From assembly GCF_001659605.2 (NCBI RefSeq), contig NC_035171.2, forward strand, positions 25,957,825-26,021,824: DNA of 64,000 bases. The letters run 5' to 3'. Positions within the stretch are counted from its first letter, which is position 1, and each line of letters starts with the position of its first letter. The stretch is from Manihot esculenta. Taxonomy: Eukaryota > Streptophyta > Magnoliopsida > Malpighiales > Euphorbiaceae. Under the pieces are notes generated by a model. That model worked only from the letters and a program-made list of their open reading frames with translations. It had not been told where the DNA came from and did no database searches. This document shows, in pieces, positions 31,449 through 42,898 of the stretch. A program made the position numbers and the translations under genes.

Positions 31449-33900
31449 TATATGTATTAAATAAAGTACATTAACAATAATTTACTATTTTTATTAAATT
31501 AAATTATTTACACAATTTCACAAATTATGTGCAACCTAATAAATTTTAAAACAAAATCTACAATACTTTACAATTTTTATTTTATATTAATAATACTTTT
31601 GAATTATTAACAATAAATTACTAAATCATGGGTGATTTAAATTTTTTTTAGATTTATTTACTTAACATGTTCAGCATATTTATATTATCTACTAACATAC
31701 AACCTAATTTATATTATCTATAATAAAAAAATTGAAACTCTAACAATTTATAAGAATTTATCATATAAAATCTAAAGTATATTACTAACAAATATTATAT
31801 TAAAATCATAAAATAAATACACATTATATACTAATTTTATATCAGCAATAATTATTTTAAATAATTAAATATTACACTTTAAATTAATAAATAAAAATTA
31901 AGTTAGAAGATATAATATTTGATGTCAAGATATTTGAGACTTTTTCTTTAATTATAAGGATTTATAGTCATTTGGTAATTTTATTTTTTATTATAAGTTT
32001 CTTATTTTAGAAATGATTTCTATTTCTATTAATTTTATTCATAAATTTGCTAATTGTGTAATTCATGCATTTGCTCGAATTAGCCATAGTATTTCGAGTC
32101 TGATTGATATTTTTTCTCACCTCCTAATTATATTTTTGAATTGATATTTTTTTTTAATTAAAAAAATTAAATTTCATTAAACTTCAAGAACAATAAAGTA
32201 CATGAATAATAAAATTTAAGAAATAAATCTAATTAAACTTTTTATACTTTTGTTTAAGAGGCAAATAAGTTCAGTTTAATTTTTTTTAGCCAATTAAAGT
32301 TTTATATTTTTGTTTAAAAACTAAATAAGTTTCAGACATAATATAAATTTTTTTAATAATTAAATATTATTTTTTATAATTTGAAATATCAAAAATTTAT
32401 ATTTTAATTAACTTAAAAATTAAAAAATACATTAATTATATTTAGTTCTAAATATAATTTTGATGGAATTAAAATTAAGAAATTAAAATATTTAATTCTA
32501 AAAACTAAGGCACACATCCATTAATTATATAATATTTTATAATCTAAAACGTAATCCATTTTAGAAATATAAAAATGAAATTTTCTTATAAAAATATTTT
32601 ATTATTAAAAAATAATATTTTATTATTAAAATAATAATATTATATTAAATTATGACTTATTTAACCATTAAATAAAAATATAGGACTTAATTGATAAAAA
32701 AATAAATTGGATTTATTTAACTCTTAATTAAAAATATAAAAATTTAATTATACTTATTTTCATAAAACTAAAACTCAACAAATAAAAAAAAGATGTTAGC
32801 AAAAGGACTTGGGCTTGAAGATATAAACCGTAGGTGCACATGGGTAGCCGAGGTAATGAAAAATTCAGAACAAGCTTTAACCACCGCTGCTCAACTTTGC
32901 AACACCAACCAATTTAGCAAAGGAATCCAAGACCACCACCATAGTAGGACCAAAGCTGCAAATCTCAATATGAAAAAGATAGATTCTCTGCATCAATCAT
33001 TTTGGGATAACAAGTTCCGTTCAAGAAAAACGATAACAAACCCAAGGAAGAGTATCCAGACATTAATCTCCATATCTAAATTTTTTCTTCAAGCTGGATC
33101 TATGTTACCTATTGTTAGGACCTTCCAAAGCCGATAAAACTATATGCAACCAGAGAAAAATAAGAATTCATACTTATATAAACTGATAAGTAATTTCAAA
33201 GCCTATACAATCCAATAATTTTCTATTATATTTATAATTATAAAATTTTTGATTAATTAACTGATAGAATTTTCTATCAATTAGTCAATATCAGCTGAAT
33301 TTTTAAGAAATACTATAATAAATTTTATCTTTTTATAACAACATAATCAAATGTATATTAAAATTAAAAAATTTAAATATTAAAATATTATAATAGCTAA
33401 AAAAATTTCTTTTTATTATTATTATTTAAGTCATAGTCATATTGCGTCTCACCCAAAAATTTATTAGTATCTCACCTTTAAAAAATAATTTAAATATTAA
33501 TAATTTTTTTAAAATAAATTAAAATTTAATAACTACGATAAATAATAATTAAAATTCACGTGAAAATTAAATATTTATCTACTATTGAAAACTAAATACC
33601 AAATAAATTTTATTTTTTATTTAATTTAAAAAGCTAATTATAAACTAAATTTTGATGTTTAAATATAAAAATTTCAAAATAATATTTCAATAATGTTTTG
33701 TGTATGTTTGATAACAAACAATTAATTTTGGTGTTTTAATTTTAATTATAGTTAATATATTATAAATTATTTAAAAAATAATTAAAATTTTGAGAGATAA
33801 TTAATAAAGATTTAAAATTTATTATAATGATTATTTTTTTTTTTTTATAAATTCTTAAAAGAGTCGATAAAAATTTTAAGAAAAATAAATAAGTGAAATG
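31449..33900. other. AT-rich intergenic DNA
   Basis: It begins with the continuation of the AT-rich tandem repeat interrupted by the chromovirus (ATTAACAATAATTTACTATT at about 31468). The rest is AT-rich and non-coding by inspection. A 114-codon open frame at 32793-33137 (MLAKGLGLEDINRRCTW...) is compositionally more gene-like than its surroundings, but I recognise no family and see no promoter or splice context. It may be a fragment of an unidentified element or gene. Confidence 0.45.
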
Positions 33901-34228
33901 TGTAAATCGCACAGCGTTAAGTGTTACTGATTCCAAACGCAGGAAGCAACGCACACCAGTCGGTATATCCTAACTGGTTAGTTTTTTTTGCATCTGGTGA
34001 AGAACATAATCGCAAACACTTTCTGGGGATCCAACATTTCTGACTTCCTAGAGCCTTTGAACAATTCAATCTGCAAAATTCTCCTTCCGCCGCAGAAACT
34101 GCTGTAAATTTGATACAGTTCTTGTAGCTCCATTTGCTATTGATGATCTCTGCACAATCGATCTGAATTTCGTATTCTGGGATACTGTTATAGATTGTGA
34201 AGATAGATTTATCGAGTGTTGCAGCGTA

Positions 34229-36866
34229 ATGGACAAGAAGTTTAGCGCCGAAGATCTGTCGACTATCGGAGGAATTGCTACAGTTTCGCTTCTTCATTCT
34301 TTCATTCCAACGCATTGGCTTCCCTTCTCTATCGTTGGCCGCGCTCAGAAATGGACTCTTTCCAGAACCCTCCTTGTCAGTATGTAACCACCTTTGCCTT
34401 TCACTTTTCATTTATAATTGTGCATTCGGCATCTCAGATCTGGTTTAAAACGTAATCGTTTTTGGGTTTTGTGGAATTTAAAATGTAAGAGGAACTTGAA
34501 TCTTGTTTTCTTTAGCATGGTTATGTTTAGTGGGAAATTTGTTTTTTAGTCATTTTGTTCAAGGCTCATTGTAATGGGTTCTAATGGTTTGCTATCTTTC
34601 GTTTGAATTTGATGGGTATTTCAGCATTCGTTTCAGGGATTGGTTATGTCAAGTGCAGTGCCATTAGAATTAAAACCTTATTATTCAATTTTATGTACGG
34701 AAAGAAAATTTGATGTCTTTTGGGTTTCGGTTCCGCCAGTTTTTGCTGTGGTCCACATGAGGAGAGGTCTTAAATTATGCCTTCAATTTGGATGGCTCTG
34801 TGATAGATTGTAATACTAAAGAAACTTGATTCGCTTTTTTCCTTTTTTGGCCGAAGAAACTTGATTCACTGTGTCAGCATTTTCTACATTGCTTAGTCTT
34901 GAAAAGTGCGTCCCTATTCTCATTATCTTCTAATTTTTCTTCCACAGTCTGGCGTGCGTGGAATTTGATCAGCGTGTCTCTACCAGTGTGTTTTGTATAT
35001 GTATGTGGCAGGTGCATGGAGTATAAATTTACTCGTTTATGCATGTAGATTTAATATGGCATATTTAATTTTGCTATATTAATTGAATAATTTGATCTAT
35101 AATATCTAAATTCAAATAAATGCTTCCAGTTTTTGCTATAGGAAGATGCTCTATGTTTTGAGTTCATTCAATTCTGATTGGTTGACACTAATCTGACCTA
35201 ATAGCATGCTGAAGTCAAACCATTAGGTCATGCTGTTGTTGATGGATTTGTTGACCATGTGAAACTAGAACAGGAAGCTGAATATTGATTCGCATTCTCT
35301 TTCTCAAATATTCAAACTTGTAGGGTAACAAGCATATCCTTCATTCTTTCTTCTTTCCTTTATGCAGCGGCACTTGGAGCGGTTTTGCATGTGTTTTCCA
35401 CTTCAATTCTTGGTATAACAGCAGTAACCATGGCAAATACAATTGCTGGAGAAGAAACTGTTCACAAACTTGCTTCACTTTTGCTTGTATTTCTCGGTGG
35501 TAGTTATGTGTTACTATTTCTCTCTGGAAAGGGTGGACACTCTCATTCTCACAACCAACCCATGGAGAAAATGGCTGTTGCAGGACTGGTTCTTGTACCT
35601 GCATTATCTCCCTGTGCAACTACACTTCCTGTTTTTCTTGCTGCTGGGAATTCATCCTCTATGATGGTGCTTGCTATCATAGTGCTTCTATTTAGGTATT
35701 GATGAAGCCATTTAGAATTCTGATAGTTATTTTTCATTTTACATTATTCATTTATTCTTTTTTTTTTTCAATTTTTGCATATGGAAGCAGAGACAATCTG
35801 CATTAATTGTGGATGCCTCCTTAACACCTCATCTTGGTAGGCCAGTGTAAACATGATAACATAAATCTGTATATAGGTATGTGCATGTGCTATTAGGGAG
35901 TTCTTCTAGTTGATAATTTCTAATTAACCACTTTTAGAATTGTGCAGAATTGTTATAAATTTAAAGTATAGACGGACCATTACTTTCTTACTATTTTGAA
36001 CTTTTTTTGTAATTTTTTTTGTGCACTTGTTACTTTTTGAGGGTGAGCATTAATGCAAAATAAGATATTTGATTTTGGAGTTCAAATTATGGAAACAACC
36101 TCCTAGAGCTGGCTTTGGAGGAAGTTACACGCACTAAGACACCACACCCCTTTTTACTTTTGTTGCTTTTGCTTTTCTTGGTTCCCTATTTCATTCATAT
36201 CCAAGTGGCTCTTAAAGTTGCCTCTCTCTTATAAAAGCTGAGTTCGCTGTGTTAATGATAGTCTAATGCAGGATTTAAATAAGTGGCTTCATAACATCAG
36301 CTATTCTAGATTAATTAGTTGGCTATTTCTCCTCTCAATGGTAAATGGTTAGGTGAAGGTGCCTACACTCATAGCAGTCTGGATTTTCCAGTTTACAAGA
36401 CAACTTGTAAGGTTCTCCATTTTGACAATTCTATGCTTGATTCTATAGTTAAAATGATATTGTCAGCTAACAGCATGAAATTTTGTGTGTTAAGAAACAA
36501 AGTGTGCTACCTAAGTTTATTGAATTCCTTTTTCAGCAATCACTATTGTAATCTTGCATAGATGTCAATATAGGACATGGAGTTTTATGCTTTTGTTCCT
36601 CTTTTACTATTATATATATTTTTTGACATCACGTTTACTTGCTGTACAGCACCATTACTGTGATGACCTCACTGGTGGCTCTATCATTCTATGGTGCCAG
36701 CCAGCTCAAGTTTCACTGGGTGGAACGGTATGACAAACTTCTTGTGGGTTCTGTTTTATGTTTGGTAGGAATCTTGACACTAATTTTTCATGATCATGAT
36801 CATGATCATGATGGGGATGGAGGTTTCTCTGGAGAACGTTTACATAGAAAAATCGTTGTTCTTTAA
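34229..36866 (+). CDS. His-rich multi-pass membrane protein, NicO/LysE-superfamily-like
   Basis: Exons 34229-34379, 35368-35695 and 36650-36866 join in phase to 231 aa. About six hydrophobic spans are visible (near residues 13-33, 48-71, 84-103, 119-143, 149-175 and 189-206). The first holds H23-x5-H29 (HSFIPTH), resembling the paired histidines in the first helices of nickel/cobalt exporters. Span four carries LSPCATTLPVFL with Cys133, like the SPC motif of DsbD/TauE-like proteins. A loop motif HSHSH lies at 108-112 and an alternating His-Asp run at 207-214 follows the last span. Histidine clusters suggest divalent-metal handling. Substrate, direction and membrane are unknown. ATG 34229 is chosen because no ATG occurs in the upstream open codons (about 34056 onward) and its exon splices cleanly. 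Confidence 0.82.
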
Positions 36867-39194
36867 AATGTTCTTATTATCTTACAATACGTGTTTTGAT
36901 ATGACTCAAGAGTTTGTAGAATAACTCTTCTGGTTCATGTTCAACAAGGCATTGGCTGTAAGTGAACTGTTGATTGTGCCATATGAGTATTAACTTTGTT
37001 TTGTTGATCTTCATTCTTATCCAGAGAGTCCATATGTCAGTGAATATCACTCTTTTTATATACATGAATAGGTTTTAATTGTGGTTTGAGTTCATATGTT
37101 TTGGATTCCAGCCCATGGTGTTCTTTACCAAATGGGTTGAGCCGTTTAGCGGGCGAAGGAACCGTTATACTTTTGCATTTTTATCTTCCTAAGTGTCTGT
37201 ATCTCCTTATGCTTCATTATTTCAGCCCTTATTTTACAGTTGAAAAATTGAATCTTCTTATTTTGGATTAAGCTTCTAGATATTAAATCCAGTTTCGCCA
37301 TATTTCAGATAATAGCAATCCTCTACAAGTGACCAGGTTTTCTTTTCTGTTGTGTTCATTTGCCGAGTCATTGAACTTTTGAGTTTTAGGTCTTGTTTGA
37401 TTCAAATAACTTGCTGAAAAGTTAATTAGGTTAGACTTTCCAGAAAATAACTTAATTAGGTTTGAGAAAATAAGTTACTTTTCGAAAAATAACTTAATTA
37501 TGTCAGTGAAAGTAAGTTGCTTCTCTTCATTAAGACTTTGACTTTATTAATTAATATATTTTATTATAATTTTATTGGATATAAGTTCAATTAAATCCTA
37601 TACTTTAATCCTGTACTTTTACTCAAACTGCAATTAAATTCAATTCAAATTTTTGGGTCAATTAAGTTTTTATACCTTATTCAAGGGTCTTTATATAATA
37701 TAATATTTTTTTTAATAATAAAATATTATTTCTTATTTGACAAAGCTTCATTTTTATAATTATTTATTATATTTATGTAATTTTTTTTAAATTTTTATGT
37801 TAATTAATCATATAACTTAATTAGTTATTAAAAATTTCAAATAATATGATTTAAATGATTTAATCAGTTAATTATAGTTTATTATATATATATATATATT
37901 TGTTATTTCAATTATAAATATATTAATCATTTTATAATTTTTAATTATATTATATAAGTGAATCACATATTAGTAATATAATATATCTTTAGATATTAAT
38001 TATATACGTATTTTTGTATTAAAAACATATAATTAATAATTATATGTAAAATAATATAATATTTTTATTGTGAAATATATGGAATATATATTAATATTGA
38101 TATTATTATTGTTTAAATGTTAGTATTATTATTTCAATATTAGTTAATTTACAGAAATCAAAATTAATAAATCAAATTGAAATCATATCGAAATGATTTA
38201 AAATCGTATCAAAATTTAGTTTCAAATATAATTTCTAAAAATGAAAAAATGGAAAGTTTGATTCTGATTTAGTTCTTTAACTGTATCAAAATTGAAACCG
38301 AACAGCTTTATCTTTATATATATATAGTTTCTAGCTAATAGCCAATAAGCTACTATTTGTTATTTGATAGTCTTAACAAATTAAGGAATATTGCCAGTTG
38401 GGAGGTGGTGCTATCACGAGCCTAAATAAATTTCTACATCTTTTGCCTCTATGGTTGCTTCATCTAGCTGAATAAATAAATATGTTCACAATCTCATCAA
38501 CAAAAAATTATTTCATGCGATCATTATATTTATAACAATTATATATTAATCATTAATTATGGTGAAACTTATATAAGATCTACTATAAGCAATGACTATA
38601 TTATATAATATTTGTATTATAAAATTTCTCTTCATCAAAATAATATTGGAGAGAAATCAACTAATTCTATCTTGGACAATAAAAATAAAAAGGTTTGATG
38701 GGAAAAAAGTTTTGTGAAAATGTATATAAGTTGGTATTTAAATGAAGCATGCATGGTAGAAATAAAACCAACTATTAATTTCTCATGATGTAACAATTTA
38801 TAAGTATATGTTTGATCTGAATTGGCTATTAGATGCAAAGAAACTTGGCTGCCACATTTGGGGGATATTGATAATGGAATAGGGAGTTGGAAGTCTTTGA
38901 GAATGTTCACAGCAATTCACGTGATCATGCTCTTATATTCTACTTATTCTAAGCAACGACTGACTATAGATTTTTTTATTTTTCTACTTCCTAGATATTA
39001 AAAAAATTTCAACATGCAATATCCTGTCAGTGACTTCCTTACAGTAGCATAAGCAAAACAATTAACATCACTGTCTATAAAAAAAAAAATTTCCTAAAAA
39101 TTCAATTCAATTAAACTTTTTAAAATAATTTTTTATTTAAAATAAAAAAATAATTTTTTTATGCCTTTAAAAATGTCTTACACTAGTTTTTTTA
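36867..39194. other. 3' flank and AT-rich intergenic DNA with a dispersed repeat copy
   Basis: After the membrane-protein gene the sequence grows AT-rich. At 37390-37530 short motifs (AAAATAACTTAATTA) repeat. From about 37810 to 38310 lies a copy of the dispersed repeat described at 3070-3338 and 7603-7960. Nothing coding is supported at 38311-39194. Confidence 0.5.
37810..38310. repeat. AT-rich dispersed repeat, uninterrupted copy
   Basis: Landmarks shared in order with 3070-3338 plus 7603-7960 are: GTTATTAAAA, ATGATTTAAAT, TTAGTAAT, ATATAATTAATAA, AATATAATATTTTTATTG (the insertion point), ATATATTAATATT, TTAGTATTATTATT, and AACAGCT near the end. The element class is unknown, and the limits are approximate. 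Confidence 0.6.
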
Positions 39195-40390
39195 TGAATC
39201 ACCCCGCGTTTTTTAATTCAAATGGCATCACCTTCATCTGTTATAAACGCAGTCTTCTCTGCATCATCAGTATTCATCATGATTTAGTGGTAATCTAAAA
39301 TGGCATCAAAAAAGGAAACTACTGCTTGACGCGAGTTCGAGTCTACTAATCTGTCGATGGATGGTAGTGGGTAATGATCTGTTGGATATACTTTATTCAG
39401 GTCAGTAAAATTCTCGCACATTCTCTATTTCCCGTTAGCCTTCTTCACCGGGACCATATGGGCAAGCCATGTAGGATACTGAACTTTCTTTATTGATCAC
39501 TTGCTGCCTCTCCGGTGTAAACCTTCTTTTTTTTTGTTGGACTGATTTCACAGTTTTGTCAACAGATAGCTTATGAGTGATGACGGGTCCACCCCTGTTA
39601 CATTTTTTGTAGACCAAGCAAAAGCTGTTACTCAACACTTTAGCAATTCTATTAAACAAGTCTTCGTTTCACCGGTTAACACAATACTAAACCATACCTT
39701 TTGTTCCTTACCTAGTTGGATCTCCTTTACTGGGTCTACTGGCTCTGGCTTTATGTGAGATTCTGGCTTCTCTAGCGATTCGATGGGCGTTGTTGCTTTC
39801 CTAAAGCTTTTTACTAGATGTCTATAATCTTCTTTAGCCAACCTTGAACTGTCTCGAACCACGGGTATCCCCCTGGAGCTGGTAGCTTAAGACACATAGC
39901 ACTCATGTTAATAACAATATCGTAGCACTTTAGAACTGTGCGGCTGAGTTTCACATTGTACACAAATGGATATCTATCACCACAAACTCAGTATACAACT
40001 CTCGCCTATATTTTTCATCACCCAGCACTAAGGGAGGTTGATAGTGCCCAATACTGCCACGGTCTTATCTCCTAATCTTACTAATGGATAGAAAATTCTA
40101 ACAATGCTATTTTTATCTAAGTCTAACTTGTTAAAAATATTTAAGATGAGAAAGTTAACAAAATTATCTGTATCCACCAACATTCGCCTTACTTCGTATC
40201 TATTTAGAAGGATCTTGATAACCAACAGGTTATTTTTAAAGAATCTAATCACTTTATTTGCAGGACCAAACCTTACATTTTGTTTGGCCCATGGCTCCTG
40301 TTCCGCTGACAGAACATCTTTTGCCCTGCTCTTATCTTTTCCTTTGACCTTATCAGGTCCTCTGGCAATGATATGTATGACTCCGGCCAT
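39195..40390 (-). pseudogene. Tat-type protease and N-terminal reverse transcriptase relic
   Basis: The minus strand reads MAGVIHIIARGPDKVKG (40390), then ILLNRYEVRRMLVDTDNF, equivalent to the protease active site. The expected Asp-Thr-Gly is Asp-Thr-Asp here. KTVAVLGTINLP follows. After several frameshifts the RT entry motifs are seen: ITHKLSVDKTVKSVQQKKR, RFTPERQ, LNKVYPTDHYPLPSIDRLV, DAILDYHQIMM and EKTAFITDEG. The conserved MPFGL and catalytic DD boxes are missing. It is not functional. Confidence 0.75.
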
Positions 40391-40502
40391 TTCAAGAGAT
40401 AGAAAAGAGAGATTTCTTTTTTCAGAGAAAAGAAATAAGAGAGCAATTTTAATCCAAATGAAGATGAAAGTTTCAATGGATCCTCCCGGCAGCGAAACTA
40501 AA

Positions 40503-41176
40503 TGATGTTGCCAGAAAACAGAGCTGAGTTGTAATTGGCTAAACCTGCAAAAAAGAAAACGTGAGGTGGTGAGTGCCCACGGTAGTCACTCCGACATTCA
40601 AGTCAGTAAGCTGAAAAATATGGCGAATGTAGAATTTTGAGAATATTTGTGTAAGAGAATGACGTACATTTGTCTATGTTATCCTTTTTCTTTTATACTG
40701 TAAGAATATGAAAATAAATATAATATTTTTTTATAATCCGACGATGATGTAGCCAGCTGCTTGATAAGGGATATCTCCAGCTAATAAATCGGTGATCCCG
40801 CGATTACAAGTATAATAGGGATATAATCTTTTTTCTTTTATATTGTAATAAAATGAAGATAAATATAACATTTTTTGATAATCCGACGATGATGTAGCTA
40901 GCTACTTGATAAGGGATATCTTCAGCTAATAAATCGGTGATCTCACGATTACAAATATAATAGGGATACGTTGGACTTTGTTTGATAACGATAACTTTAT
41001 ACCGAGACTCGTTTCATTCAGAAAAGGACGAGTCTTGGTGATAAACCGTATGTTGAGGTGTCTGAGTCTTTCTTTACTTGGATGGGACCATGTTCCCCAC
41101 TTATCAAATTTTTACCACGTAAATTTATTCTACGATGACAACTCAACTTATTTTGTGCGATTGTTATGTAACATCA
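40503..41176 (-). repeat. Tat 5' LTR with internal tandem duplication of the promoter
   Basis: The LTR is 674 bp. A block of about 145 bp is duplicated in tandem (40683-40827 and 40828-40969). Each copy includes the TATA element (reverse complement TACAGTATAAAAG near 40692-40704, and TACAATATAAAAG near 40837-40849) and the AATCCGACGATGATGTAG block. Confidence 0.8.
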
Positions 41177-42486
41177 CTAACAACTAAAATTGAGGTAAAA
41201 AAAATAATTTTATTATCCAAAATTTTAAACATAATACAAATATAAAAATTCAAAAACTTTTGAATTTTTTTTTAATAGAACTTTTAAAATTTATACATTA
41301 TAAGTAATTATTTTTATTAAATTAACTATTAATCAGTAAATTTTAGCCAACATTAAGTGAACTATTAATCAGTAAATTTTAGCATCAATTTGGAACTTTG
41401 TGGATATAAGTGAGTATATTTGTAGTTTATATTATTTATTTAAAATCATAAAATTTACTTAATTATACTTTTAAATAATTCAAATATATTATAGGATGTT
41501 TTAAAATTCAAGATACCAAACAAAATTGATAAAAATTAAAGATGCAAATATATGTTAAACTTTATACAAGTTCTCATACATTGGAAAAAAAAAAAAAAAA
41601 AAAAAACTTTTCCATGTAGCAATAGAGATTTTAAGGGGTATTTATCTTAATATATAAACTTGTCAAATCAACTTATAAATTTTAAAAATAATTTAACCTA
41701 TTTATTTATAATGTTTTATAGATTTATAAATTGACTAATTAAATTTTCATTTTGATACATTAATTTTATAAATTGATTTGATCAAACAAATTATTATATT
41801 AATTTTACTTAATTTTAAAATTTCACCACGTATATTATTTAATATCTTTTTAATAATTTTAATAATAAATGTATTTATAAACTATTTATTATAAACATAT
41901 AAATAATTTATCAGTTATTTATATATATTTTAATTGAATACATAATTATTTAAAATTTTCCATTTCAAAAAAAAAAAAACTATTTAAAATTTTAAATAAT
42001 TTATAATTACTCACTACTTAAAAGTCAATTTAAAAAGTTCAGTCAAATACCATAGAATACAATGCATGAAGTCAAAAGAGATGTAATGCAGCAGGATCAA
42101 TGATGCTGAGCTGTTTGGTAGGATTTTTACAATATTATGTTCACCTGTGACTGGATTGGCATTGTTAATTATTTTCACCGCTACTATGATTGCCAGTTTA
42201 ATTTTCCTTGTACAACTTCAGTTTCACTTGATTAGATGCTTTCTCCTCCCCAATAAATAAATTTTTTTCTCCACTTTTTTTACTTCAGTCTAAAATTAAT
42301 ATTAATATATTAATTTTATAGTTAAAAAAATTAAAGATAAAAAAATATAATTAAAAAAATTATATTGTCTTTTTTAATGTAAATTTTACTCGTATTACTT
42401 TATTAATATAGTTAAAAAAAATTATATTGCCTTTTTTATGTTTCCATTGTTTTATATGTATATGAAAGAGATAAAATGACTCTAAC
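41177..42486. other. AT-rich intergenic DNA
   Basis: No gene is seen. A poly(A) run of about 22 bases lies near 41586-41607. Confidence 0.5.
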
Positions 42487-42898
42487 TAAATTGAGTATTC
42501 AATCGGTTCAGTTTAAAATTAAATTAAATTAAATAAATTAAAAATTAAAATTTTAATATTTATAAAAATTAAATAGAATCGATTTTAAATAGAAATATTC
42601 GATTCGATTCAGTTTCATTTAATCGGTTGAATTTTTAATAATTTTTTTTTATTTTTAAGTCTTATTTTTAGTATTTTAAAATTTAATTAAAATATTTCTT
42701 AATTGTAATCTAATATCTTTATATTATTAAAAATAATATATTATTATCATTAATCGATTTCATTTGATTTTTTATTTTTTTTCTAATTAAAACTAAATTG
42801 AATCAAAATAATTAAAATTTTTAAAATTAAAAATTAAATCAAATCGAATTTTTTAATTAATTTAATTCGATCAATTTTTTTACTTTGACTCATCCCTA
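42487..42898. mobile_element. hAT-type MITE, decayed copy
   Basis: The ends TAAATTGAGTATTCAATCGG and ..GACTCATCCCTA correspond to the termini of the intact copy at 48221-48680 (TAGGGCTGAGCA..; ..TGCTCACCCCTA). The interior shares TTAATTAAAATATTT and AATAATATATTATTATCATT blocks with the copy at 45311-45763. No clean 8-bp duplication remains. Confidence 0.6.

Larger units (their letters stand above)
39195..41176 (-). mobile_element. Half of a Tat-like element: 5' LTR, primer site, protease, partial RT
   Basis: In minus orientation the 5' LTR (40503-41176) starts TGATGTTACATAAC and ends GGCAACATCA. A degenerate tRNA-Asp primer site (TTTAGTTTCGCTGCCGGGA) follows directly. Most of gag is deleted. 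The frame resumes at the gag/protease border and runs into the RT before being lost at about 39195. This is the only copy of the family in the window that keeps pol sequence, so it ties the gag-only copies to an autonomous Tat/Retand-type parent. Confidence 0.75.

Noticed and set aside
33917..34411. Minus-strand 164-codon frame across the first exon of the membrane-protein gene
   Set aside because: It is antisense to a + strand exon that splices in phase into a coherent multi-pass protein. The minus translation has no recognisable domain.
36319..36561. 80-codon open frame in intron 2 of the membrane-protein gene
   Set aside because: It has no domain, lies between confirmed exons and lacks splice signals in phase.
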